Positions 49,983-61,900 of a stretch of DNA of 64,000 nt are shown one piece after another. The notes below the pieces were generated by a model that saw only the letters and a list, made by a program, of their open reading frames with translations, searched no databases and was not told the origin of the DNA. The stretch lies in assembly GCF_020740795.1 (NCBI RefSeq), contig NC_067290.1:20717001-20781000 (forward strand), written 5' to 3'. The stretch is from Apus apus (Eukaryota; Chordata; Aves; Apodiformes; Apodidae). The position numbers and the translations under genes are program-made. Position 1 is the first letter of the stretch. Each line of letters begins with the position of its first letter.

Positions 49983-51775
49983 TAGGGCAGGGGCAGCTGG
50001 GGTACAACACTCATGCTGAATGATGAAAAAAGGTGTAATGGTTTATCAAACATATGAACTGCTCCACGGGTGAACTACCTCATTTCTGGTAACTCTATGC
50101 AGCAAATTATTATATACATTTTTATGCAGTGTTTTATTTATACATATGGTTTTGTTTTTCCTTTTGCAACTTTTTCAAATTGAATTTTTTAGCAATTGAA
50201 TGTGTGTGCTTCTCCCTCTTCCCCCCCCTCACTGTTCCTCACTCAGCTCCTTAGTAGCCTGGAAAATTGGTCTGATAGTTGATCTTAATCTCCAGGGTGA
50301 ATTTTAGATAAGATGCTATTGGGCTCATGAAATAAAGTTTTTTCTCTTATGCCATTATAAAGGTACTACTGAGCTAGCAAAAATAGCAGACTGTTCTTTT
50401 TGTCTTCCCTGTTGTTTTTGTAGAGCATCTTATCAATTAAATTATAATAAATACTGCACACATTAAAAATAACAGAAATAATGTGGCACAGTTTAAACAC
50501 AGAGCTAGGAGGAAACACCATCTTTCTCCATTGAATGGTGCTGGTGCTGTTCATTAATCTTTTTGTCATATTTGTTGACTGAGATTTTTTTTTTCATGCT
50601 TTCTATGAGGACAAATGAAAAATGCCAGTTATTTAATGAAATAAAATGGCACTGTTTTAATAATAGTGCTGCTTTACCTCTCAGTTCTGTGCTTTGCCTT
50701 CTGCCTGGTATCCTGGAGGTTCCTTAGTGGTGCTGTGGTTTGCAAAGACTTCCTCCCATTTTCATTTTATCCCAGCCTATGCCTGAAAACCAACAAATTA
50801 TGTTGGTTGTTTCTATGAAACTAATTAAGACTTTTGGTTTTTAACAGATGATTGTCTTTTGGAGAGTGTTTCAATGGTGAAAATTGAAGCTGCAACAAAT
50901 TTCCCAGCCCTGTGCTTGAGGCCATCCTTCTTACTGCAGCAATGTGATAAGAAGGACAATCAGTGAGGATTTTGCCCCATGTTTGCTGGGTCAGTACTTT
51001 GGTTTGCTTTGGGATGGCTAAATCCATGTTGACATCAGTGGGCAGTGTAGGGATGGTTTGGCCCTCTTGTTTTGGGAGGATTTTCTCCTGGTTTGTGGTC
51101 TTCCCCTGGTGACAGTGGGACAGTAGCTGAGACAGGATGTGGTGACTCTGCTGAAAACCAGCTACGTGTCACAGTGAACCTTGAAGGGAAGGCTCCAGGT
51201 GCTTAGTGAGTTCCCTGGGATGCTTACACAGGGAAGGGGCATGTTCAGGCTAAATGACAGCCTGTCACTGCACAGAACAAAATACTCTTACAAGCTACAG
51301 CAATTTTAGAAATAGAAACTAGGGAGAAAATGGACCTGAAGGTACAGAGCACTCAGACAGATGAGAATTGGCCCTAATGGGCTGTGAGCTGTGCTGGGGA
51401 TGGAGGGCTGAGGGCAGCCAGCTGCAGGTGGGAGCAGTCACGCTGCTCCCATCTGTCTCCCCTTATCAAATTTATTTTTATTCCTAATTTGGCCAAAGAA
51501 CTCCCTCAGACTTTAACTTTTCCTTGTTTGGCTTCTGTGAGGGGCTGCTGGCAGCTGGGCCAGGCGTGATGGAATCTCTTTTCCTTGACAGTTGACAACC
51601 TGTAGCAGGAACAATTAAACCTCAATCCACTGGCAAAGGCAAAACCCAGGAAGCACTTTACCTGTTTTTTAAAGGCTCTTAATTTCAGGCATCACTGATG
51701 TGAGAAAAATATTTGGAAGACATTGTTTGTTTTTGAGCTATAAAATATTCCCTTTCACAGGAATCAGGGTGTAGC

Positions 51776-52252
51776 TCAACAGAATTTGAATGTGTTGTTT
51801 AAATCCTTCACTGTGAGGACATCCCAAGTTCCTGGAGAGCTGTCCACCAAGGCTTTGACCTCAACTGGGGCTTCTAATTGCCAATATAACATTAAAAATG
51901 GTTGTACTGACAGTGCATAAGCACCTTGATTTTGGGCTGGAGTGAACTGGTCAGCAGAATTACAGATGGCCCTCACTTCAGGGTTTTGCTCATTGTCTGT
52001 CAAACATGAACACAAAATAACCAACTCAACATTTTCTTCCACAGCTTTGAAGAGAAATAAGCCCTGCCAATAGTGTAACAGACTGATAAAGTGAAGTGTC
52101 TTCTCACGCAGAAGAAAATGCTGTCCACTTTTAACAGGGATTAATCTCTGGCTGCCAGGATTGCTGAATTTTAAACATAAGGTGTTTGGGTTTTTTTGGT
52201 GGGAAGTCCCAGCTGATCTGGAGAATGATGGCCATGCATGCGTGCAGTATGA
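51776..52252 (-). other. 158-codon open frame without ATG start (unidentified)
   Basis: On the minus strand the frame is open from just after a TAA at 52,253-52,255 to the stop at 51,776-51,778. It has no early ATG. The composition looks evenly protein-like, with few low-complexity runs, but I recognise no family. It could be an old retroelement or pseudogene piece, an exon of an antisense transcript, or chance. About one or two frames of this length are expected by chance in a window of this size. Confidence 0.12.
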
Positions 52253-52276
52253 TTACCATTATTGGTTTTGGTAATC
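52251..52276. repeat. Perfect 8-bp inverted repeat with 10-base loop
   Basis: GATTACCA at 52251-52258 pairs with TGGTAATC at 52269-52276. A short hairpin-capable site with no known role. GATTA/TAATC words are also homeodomain (OTX/PITX-type) sites. Confidence 0.6.
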
Positions 52277-52848
52277 AGCTGGTATCAGCAACAGCTTCCA
52301 CAGAATGGCAGATGGAAGAGTTGTGCTGAAATGTGGTTTCTGCCTTGGCTGGTGTTTGGGCCTCAAGGATTTGTGGGCATGAACCAAAGGCTGGGAGAGC
52401 CCTAACCCAGCCCACAGGAGGATTAGTGCCTTTTGCTTGGCAGGACAAAGGGAATCAATTATATCTTTAACTTCTGTGTAAGAAGCCTTATCCCTGAAGT
52501 GTCAGAAGTAAACCCTGATGTCAGGATGAACTGCCAAGCCCTGAAAAATCCAGCCCGCTGAGATTTTGGGCATTGCTGGGACAGATCTAAAAGGAGGCAT
52601 ATTTTCTAGCATTATTTTTTTTCTTAATGTTAAAATGAATTTCTCAAGTTCATTAGTTGTTTCCCCCCCACACTTTGCACTTTATTATTCTGCAGCTCCA
52701 GATGAATTTGTAAATTCACACCTTGTTGACAAGAACATTATTCTGGGGAGCAGTGCTGGCAGCTCTGCTGGAAATGTGTCTACAGCCAAGGAGGGCCTGG
52801 TGAGACAGAAGCACTGCACTGGAAAATGCAACAGATAGAGTGTCTAGG

Positions 52849-52862
52849 AAAAAAAAAAAAAA
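52849..52862. repeat. A14 mononucleotide run
   Basis: Fourteen consecutive A residues. Simple repeat, no clear retroposon attached. Confidence 0.8.
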
Positions 52863-53289
52863 GAGAAATGTGGTCATATGTTTTATTTAAGATGTAATCA
52901 CAATTAAATCTCATAGATGCTCTCCAATTTGAAAATGCTCACTAGTACGAAAGGCTATTGAAATTTGATTAAAATCTTACATGGTAAGAAATTATGACGT
53001 GTGAAACAGAGCGTGCAAAGGTAGTTCCTGTGCTGGAGCCTGTCAGTGACCCCAGCTGGGGAGCCACGTGGACCTGTCGCCTTGATGGGTTTGCATTTTT
53101 GACTCTCTCGTGTATTTAGTTCACAAATCCACTGCTTCTGCTGGTTATTTTGGCATCCCAAGTGCTTGATCCTCTTCAAACAGTTGACATCCTCTCAGTT
53201 TCTTAATTCCTCTCTGTCTTTATGGTGATAAGGTATTGATGAGAAAACTTGGAAGATTAAGATTTGAATTGAGTGAGAGTAGGACTACC

Positions 53290-53346
53290 CTTAATTAATG
53301 CATGTAACTGTTTCTTCTATGAGACTTTATCTGCTCTTAATTAATG
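53290..53346. promoter_or_regulatory. Paired CTTAATTAATG homeodomain-type sites
   Basis: The 11-base word CTTAATTAATG occurs at 53290-53300 and again at 53336-53346, 46 bases apart start to start. TTAATTAA is the consensus of LHX/PRRX-type homeodomains. It may be part of an intronic enhancer; function is inference. Confidence 0.2.
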
Positions 53347-55555
53347 TTGTTCAAAGTATATTATAAGTAAGTGATTACAGACTTAAAAAAGGGGTGGTGA
53401 GAAGCTGCCATGATCCCACAGCAGGTAAGCTTGGATGGCAAGAGAACAAAGATGTTACCAGTGTGGTTAACTCATCTGCAGGGCAGGAACTGAAGGAGAG
53501 GCTGCTGGCTGTAGGTGACCTCTCCATCCCTGAGTTAACTGGAAATTGAACCAAACAGCCTAGTGAATCTTTTTCAGTTTTGCCAGTTTTTATTGACTCC
53601 TGTAATTGCCCTAATGAGACGCTGCCTTGAGCTTGTCTCGTCTCTTCCACCCACTGTTCTCTCTCCAGCTCTTCTGAAAGTCGTTTTTTCACTTGGGCTG
53701 TTCTCATACCCACTTCTTTACATTAACAGTTTAAAATGACAGTTCTTCTGTATCTTTTAAAAAATGTTCTCTGGGGAATTATGCTTCAAACAGGGAAATT
53801 GTATGTTTCATTATCAAAAAGGTTTCAGGCTTTATCAGAGTCTTTTTGTTATAGTTGTCATGGAGGTTTTTATTATTATTGTTAAATTGAATAATGGGGA
53901 GGAACCTGTTCTTAAGTCTTGTACAAGAACTAAAATTTACATCCAGATGAAACTGCTCTGTTTGTAAAAGTGACTTTTTAAGGTTAACTGCAATCAGTTA
54001 CAGCCTTTGGAAGTGCAGCTTTGTTACTTTATCCATTAGCAAGGGGGTTTGCAACTGTAATAAGGAGAGATTGAACCTGACTTTTAAATGTAGATGGAAT
54101 AGCTGGTAGTTATCTTTCAGGGGCTGTTATTGCTTGGTAAGCAGAAGAAACCCTCCCCTAACCTCTCAGGGCTCTCAGGCCCCAGAAGGGATGAAGTCCT
54201 TTGGTAGTGGCATGGAAGGAGCTGCTCCAAAAAGACCTGGTGGTGGATTGTCTTTGTCTCAAGTCCAAATCCCTTCCTTTAGGGTGGGGAGCGAGATGGG
54301 GAGCAGGTCATACTGGTCACCCTCATCATGGTCCTTAACCAGGACAGGCTGAGCAGATGTCCCTGGCAGTGCCCTTTCCCCTCAGCTGCAGCAGCTGGTG
54401 CTGTGAGCCCCATGAACATGGTCCACTCTTCCTCCAGCTTTCCCCAGTGAGCAGAGGTCCCTCCATGCTGCCCCCAGGCCATCATTCCTTCTTTGGCAGC
54501 AGCTCAGCCAGAGTGCCCTGGACCTGGAATATTCCCTGTTTTGGAGGCAGGATGCTAATTATGATTCTGCAGGATCTTGGGATTATTCATAGCTATCAAA
54601 CATCCCTGGGATGGCAACAGCTCCTGGTTTCTTGGGGCTGGGGTGGAATCAGAATAAGCAATAAAGAGATTAAAAGCTTGGATCTGAGCGAGCTCCTGCA
54701 GCTGGAATTCACTGCAGCAGGGAAAGTGGAAGCAGTTCAGAGTGGCCTTTTGGAAATGTGGGTCAAATTCAGCAAGTAGTTTTGAAATAGTTTTGCCTAA
54801 AAAAATAAAAGTAGAAAAATACTTTGAAAATGTAAAAAAAAAAGAAAAGAATAATTCATTTGAGCATATTCAGGCTACCCCAGACTTCAGGGAGCTCCCA
54901 GTTCAGAGAAAGCATGAAATGTAAATACTTTATATAATGCTTACTGTGACCATCATACTCATTATGCCTGTGAAATGCATCACTTTTTTTCCTTCAGATG
55001 CTGAAATTTCTTGACAATCAGGAATAAGAAGAGTCCCCCAGGACTATTTTGGTCTTACGCTGTGGGAACTGTCCTTGTAATTACCCCAGTAAGGCAAATT
55101 ACAGTAGGCATTTGAAAATCACAAGTTTAGATACTGACCTTTTTCAAAGGCTTTGATGATGGATGTGCAAAATTGGAATTCATTGTAATATTTCTAATTT
55201 CCTGACATTAAAATAGGGACGGTTCTCTCCATGTGCATCTTCTCAAGTAGTTATCATCAGATGTCCCAGTTTAACAAGGGTCCCTCAACTCTGTGTGTGC
55301 CAATCACCTCACTGGAATTTATCAATCAGTGCTGATACTTGCTCCACAAAAGGGAAGGGTTTCTTTCTGTGCATACCTTTGTCATACAATTCAGCACTGT
55401 GGTATAAATGCCTCAGTGACTTTGGTCTAAAGGTGCACAAATACATTAAAATGGATTTAAAGTTAGGACTATTAAAATAAGTAAACAAATCCCCTAAGAG
55501 CATTTTGGGGCAAAATTAAATTCAAGACACACATAAAATAGAAAAAAATAATCTC

Positions 55556-55574
55556 TATATATGTGTATATATAT
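55556..55574. repeat. Short TA/TG simple repeat
   Basis: Alternating TA units with an internal TGTG. Short microsatellite. Confidence 0.7.
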
Positions 55575-55828
55575 GCTTTCAACATTGCCATCATTTGTTT
55601 TTCATTTAAAGTCATAAGAAAGCACAAAAATAATTCTTAAAGCAATCTCTGAGACCGTGGGGAAGGTACACAGCAGCACCTGAGTGCTGTTTGCTGTTGG
55701 GAAGAGCAGGCAGCATCCTGCTTTGGTGCCACTTTGTTTCACTGTGGGTGGGGTTCCTGGGGGGGGAGTTGTCAAAAACCCTTCACCAAAACTGTTCTGC
55801 GAAGGATTTGTTTACAGCCAGAATCAGA

Positions 55829-55945
55829 CAGTCCCTGCTCTAAGGAGGTTACCCTCTAAGCAGAAGAAAACAAAGGGATTGGAGGAAAGATGTATTATCT
55901 CCCCCTCGCAGATGGGAAGCTGAGAGGCAGAACAGATTAGGGAAG
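55829..55945. mobile_element. Ancient amniote retrotransposon relic (MIR/L2/L3-like)
   Basis: The order GTCCCTGCTCTAAGGAGGTT, then ACCCTCTAAG, then TATTATCTCCCCC, then CAGATGGGAAGCTGAG, then GGCAGAACAGATTAGGG resembles the widely dispersed old amniote repeat with the pattern 'CCCTGCCCTAAGGAGCTTACA … TTATCCCC … CAGATGGGGAACTGAGGC…AGAGATTAAG'. I am confident of the resemblance but not of the family name. It is strongly diverged, as expected for pre-avian insertions. Confidence 0.45.
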
Positions 55946-55999
55946 CTCCTCAGATGGTTTCAGACAATCTGTGAGTGCTGCGCAGTGAACTTCCATGCT

Positions 56000-58900
56000 G
56001 TGACTCCCTGAGAGAGCCACAGCCACAAAACCATCCTCAGGTGGGACACAGTTTCCTTTCCTTCTTCCTTGCTTCTGAGCTTCATATTCACTCCCAGTTT
56101 TCCTTGACATCCTCTGTGCTGGTCCGAGCCCCTCCGAGGCAAACCTCTTCCTGTTGGGTTCTGGCAGCTCCAGCTTGTTTTCCATGTGTGTTGGGATTTC
56201 TCACTGGCAGGTGACTGTGTTGCCAGCCAGCCAGGGAACCAACATTCACAGGGGGTGGGAAGGATGGTGCTTAAGCAGCTGTTGCTGTTTACTGATAAAA
56301 TTTGGTATAAAACTGAAGGGATTAAAATATCGGCATAGGAGGAGGTTAAAATGCCATTCTCTGTAGAACATAAAAATGGGAAGGAAAAAAAGTAATGCCT
56401 CAGAGTAGCAGTGCAGCATGGCCAGGGAGGGAGCACGGGTAAAGCAGGTGGGAAGTGGATCCAGGAGTTGGAGACACAGGTGGGCTTAATCAAGAGGCAA
56501 ATGAGTAAGCTGATAAACGAGGGAGGAGCAGGTGGGGAGGGGAGAGGACAGAGAGCAGCATGGAGGAAAGAGCATGTTCTCTTCAGGTACGTGATCACCC
56601 AAACTGGGGTGGGGTGACTGCTTTTGGTGCAGGATGGGTGTTCAGATGCTGCCACGTGCTGTGCTTGGAGGAGATGTTCTCTGAATGGCCTTAGGAACTG
56701 AATGGAAGTTTTGGCATTTGTGAATCTAAGTAGGAGAAGTCTCTTGACTTGCAGCAGAAGTTCAGGGACTGGTTCTTTTTTTAGTGGTGTATGAAGTGTA
56801 GTACATGTACCTCAGAGGAGGTTTTTGCTTCAGAAGAAGAAAGGGAGCACTTTGGAGTTCATGCTGTGAATTTTCTACAAAGACTGATTTTAAGTGTGCT
56901 TTTTGTAATGCATGGCTTTATTTTTAAAAAGGCTGCATTATTAAATTTGGTTTTGTCTGGGCAAACAAACATGAATTATTTTGCTTGCTCAAGTTTCTTC
57001 CCAGTCACCCATAAATAAGAAAAGGACTTGAAAGTACAATTGATCAGAAATGATGCATTGAGTTTTCCCCTACAAGGAGGCCATAGAATTCAGAGTTCTG
57101 TCAGGTCATGAATTTCTCGCTCATCCACAGAAAGCCTTTCTCCTTCAAAACTGCATTTCATAATAATATCTTTGTTTTCTGAAAATGATGCAGTAATTCA
57201 GCCAAATCTGTGCTCATTGAGGAAAAATAGAATTGAATTGTGTGGGACACGTAATGAATTCCCAGCTGTTGGGAGGGAAGAGGCAAACAGGTCTGGCTCC
57301 TGTCTGGGGGTGCTGGGCATGGCAGATGGAAAATCCTTCCAAGTGCTTGGAAAATGAACATTGGTGATGCTGGAGAGGACAGGGCTGCTGGCTCTCAGAC
57401 TTGTGCTTCTGGGGAGGCTTGGACAGGGGAATTATAAGATGGATGGTTTCTTGCTCAAGCACATCCAGGCAGCAGCAGGGGAGGAAGGGACTTGAGTCCT
57501 TACTGTGTGGGGGATTTTTGTCTTCAGAGTGAGCTTGATTCAGATTGTATTGACAACCACTTAGGTTTGCTTGAGAAATGGTATCGGGTAATATTTTTTT
57601 CCACTCTTCTTTTTTTTTTTTTTAAACTAGATGTGTAGGGCACGGGCTGGGGCTTGCCTGTGTCACTTGGCTCTCCTGGGGTTGGAGTTGGATTAGCAGC
57701 TTCCAAAGGCAGCAGGTGGCATGGGGTTGTTCTGGCTTCTCTGCATTTCTGCCAGCCCAATTTTTGGCTAGACTTCTCAAGAAAGCACTTAGAGATATGC
57801 TGCCTTTAGCAGTGAATGATCTAAATATTGTTGCCAACCCGTGTTCCACAGAAAGGACAGGTTTCCCTGGTGAGCTGCAGGAGCTGCAGCCCTGGTGGTG
57901 CCCAGCCTGTGTGTGTTGCCCCCCATTCCTGTGCTGGCTGCTTTCACCCCCTCTGCTGCAGTCTGGCTGCTGCATTGTCTGAGGGTGCTGGAGGCCTGGA
58001 ATTAGGAGCACCAAGGGAATTTGGAGGGGATCAGGTATGCAGTTATAAGTAGATTATGAAATGTTGGCTGTACAACTGAAGTTTAATAAATGGGTCAAAC
58101 TCACTGCAGTGTAGGGAGTTCCCACAGCCATATTCCTGTTTGGAGAGCCTGGTGTCAGGGCCATTTAACCTACATGTTACTGGTGTTAGGACAGATGCAC
58201 TGAAATTGATTGGATCTGTTTGACCTACATAGTTACAAGGGGTGGAAATACTAAGAAATAAACAAGGAGGCTGCATTAAAGCAAATCCTATTTTTGTCAT
58301 TTTTTTCCTGCCTAGTGAATGCTAATGTAGAAATCAAAGGGATATACTTAAAAGTGCTTCAAATAACCACCCTTGTTAGAGGCTGGTGAGAAGGGAAAGG
58401 CTTGTCATTATGCAATCCAGAAGATCGAGGTGATCTTTCCAGGCAGTACTGGAAAACGAGGAGAAAAGACTCCAATAAAGTTCCCTTTCCTGGTGGCTGT
58501 TCCAGAAATGCAGAGCAGAATGATACACCTGAGCCTGGCTTTTAGCTGGCACTGAGAGATGTGGTTACCTCACTCTGAGCTATATTTTAAACAGTGTGAA
58601 AGAGAAATAATCATCAAGGTAACGGGATTCTTAAAAACCCAAGACAGTGTGAGGTGCAGGTGGGTATGCATTTGCAACCACGGTGTCTGTTATTCCTTTC
58701 TGTGTGTGGGGGGGGGTTTGCTCCTTGAGGGAAAGCAGCAAGCTGGGGAATGGCCCCTCCTGATCCTGGGGTGAGGGGGCTGACAGGTTGTCCCGCGGGG
58801 ATGGTCCCCAGGCAGGTGGCTCTGAGGGAGATGCTGAGGCTGGAGGTGGGTGCTGACTCCATGCCAGGCGCTGCTTCCCTGGGCTTTGAGATGACTCTGG

Positions 58901-61900
58901 AAAATTCAGGGAATCGAAGGCAAACTGAGTCAGCTCTCTGTTCGTTAATCTTGCCTGCACTGTGTGTGCACGCACCTGTGCTTAGGGAGGAACGTGCTCT
59001 CATCAAGTGGGAAAGCAGGAATGTGTTTGGGAGCAGAGCCAGCCTGGATGCTGCTGTGGCCATCAGGGATGTCCCCAGCCGGGTGCCAGCGGGGACCAGG
59101 CTCTGCTGGGTGCGGGGCTGGGAGGGACGAAGAGGAGAAATGCTTGGCCTTCCTTGTCTAGATGGGAGTGGAGAGAGGGGGAGGGAGCCAAAAAGGCTCA
59201 GCTGTCCCTGCTGAACAATGAAACCTGTGAGTGCTCAGCTGGCTTGAGTTAGGGTTTTTTGTAAGGTTAAAACTGCAGCCTTGGTGAGAGCAAGGAAACG
59301 ATTGCTAAAAAGGCACAGACAGAGTGTGTCTGGGGACATTGTTATGAAACTGAGTTGTGGAGAGCCAAAGGGAGGAGGAGTTAATGATGCTTTTTGGATG
59401 TTGTTGTCTGTCTTGGATGCTGGGGGTTGAGAAGCAAGCAGCTGGATGCAGGAATAAAGGATTTTAATGCAAGGGATGTATCAACTAAAATAAATGAATC
59501 AGAAATATAATGACTTGCAGATAATGACAGGACAAGATCTTGCACACAATTAAGCTAATGAGGTCAGGGTGGGCCTCTGCCAGGAAGGGCAGTGGTGTGA
59601 GGCTCTCCCTAAGTGCTGTAGAGCAGAGAAGCTCCTGCTTAGCAGATGCTGCTCTGCTCCATACACTGGCCTCCCAGGCTTGTAGTACCTGTAGCATCTG
59701 ATTTACTGATCCCTCTTGCTCTTGGGGAGAAAAAAGTTAAAAATCCAATTTCAGTGCTCCCAGCTTTGTTTACTGCTCAGGTTTCTGTGATGGTGAGACT
59801 CACTGAGAACTAGGATTGCTGTTCTGGGTGTGTGTGTGAGCTCACCCCCCTCACACAACTTATCTCTTAACCTTCCCCTGTGCTCATATGTACTCGCTCC
59901 CTTCCTCAGGTGTCCTCTCCAGCCCTGGTGCCCACATCTGCTTTCCAGATCCCACAGCCGTACCTCTTGCCACCTTTTTTTCCTTTCCCCTCCACCCTTT
60001 TCTCCCCATCAGTCCATTGCAATAAAGAAAGATTACTAAAATTCCATTTCTTAGGGTTATCTGTTTATCCGCTTTGAAGAAGACTGGCTAAAAATGTTTT
60101 CTAGAGACTTCAGCCTCTTCTGGCCTCAAAATCAGGCAATTTTCTTTGTGTACAGAGAACCTCCACTGCAAGGTTTTTCAGATCTCTCGGGTGTCAAAGC
60201 TAGCTGCACCAGTCTAAAATCATGCCATTAAATATCAATTATCATAAATCATTGCAAGATGCTGCTTAGATTAAATATGCTCCTGCTGGGTCTTTCTCTG
60301 TGGAAACATAACCAAGTGCAGAAATGTTAAAATGAAATGAGATGGATTTACCATGAGTGATGGGTTTGTTTGGTTGTTGGTTGTTGTTTTTTTTAGTGTT
60401 AACTTGGTATCTTGGCTGAGTTTCTTGGGACTGTTTACATTAAAAAAATGCTGAAAACTACTAGATGAGATGTTCTCATCCAGACTCACCCTTTTGCACG
60501 TTCCCAGGCATGACTTTGGCTCAGAGGTGGCCTCTTCCAGTGGGGATGAGCTCAGACTACAGGGGATGGGTTCATTCTGGCTCAGGTTATTAAAGCTGCA
60601 TTAGCTCTTCATGGGGAAGCCTGTTGTCTGGTTTAGTTCAGTTCACACTGGACAGGGATTAAGCCCATTTCAGCCTTGCTCTGAGTAAGTGTTTATACCA
60701 GAGGCTGAATTGGGGTGATTGCGTTTCTGAATTGACAGAATGAGTATTTGAGTTGTTGCCATGTGGGCAAGTCCGGGATTGTTTCACTGACTTCCAGATC
60801 ACAGCAAGAGGATTGCAGATGTGTGTGTGTTTAAGCTTTGCAAGAGAGTGCTCATGTCTTAAAACATGAAAGAAATTAATGTTAAGAGGTAAAGGAGAGT
60901 GAAGGAGGGAGAGTTATTTTGTTTTTTCTTTATGGGGGACTGTTCCCCCGTGTCTAGTCGCAGACGCAATGACGAATACATGCAATGTTTTCCAACTAAT
61001 TTCTGGGTCATTTCTCCAATTGCTTTTGAAAATGACTGAGCAGTATTTAATCTGGTTTTACAGATACACAAATGAGAAATGATGCTCTCCCTGAAGCAAA
61101 GCTGGGCACAGATCCCGGGCTGCTGGACTTCCCAGCCAGTGCTCCCCTCCAGAGCCCCTGTGCCCACAGCAGTGAAGCCTGGTGGGATGCTGGGGTGTGA
61201 AGCCTGGGAGCATTCCCTGGCCAGTTCTGTGGGCTGCATAGCACCTGGGTCATATCCTGTAGGTGCATCTTGACAGGGGTCTTGCCTACTAGCAGAGGTC
61301 TGGTTCATAATCTTGACAAAACTTATTGCCACCACCTTCCTTCTCCCATCGAATGCTGTCACTAGGGAAATGGGATATGTCAGATGATTCTTCCTTTATT
61401 TACTTTTTAGCTTCTTTGACTCTGAAATGGGAAAAAGGGTGACTGGATTCCCCACCCCATCCCAGGTACCTGGAAATCTCATGACAAAAAGATGTTCTTT
61501 TAGACCAAAGAGACTGTTTTCAATATTGCATACACCTGTAGTGTAGAAGATGACGCTTGCAAACCAAGCTCAACTCAAGTACCAAATGACTATGCTGGGT
61601 TAGCAGGTGAGACCTTCAGGGAGCTGGGGCTTCCCTGGTCACTTCAAGCACTCTGCTTTCTTGCTTTGCCTTTTGTTTAATCAACCAGCACCCGGCCCAG
61701 ATGCTGCGTGGTGGAAGCTTCAGCAACATCTGCCACTTTGGCAGCCTTCTCAGCCAGTGGTGTCAATGGCTTCTGAACAGATTGGGTTTCACAATGGCTG
61801 ATTTAATCTATTGGGCACTATTTTTCTTTCTGACTCATCTTTGAATAACTTTGTGCCAGTCTGGATTGATTGTAAACCCTTGCCTAGTCCGTATAAACAA

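Noticed and set aside
55960..56655. 231-codon minus-strand frame in intron 1
   Set aside because: Starts at GTG with no ATG until near the end, composition Ser/Pro/Cys-rich, no known domain.
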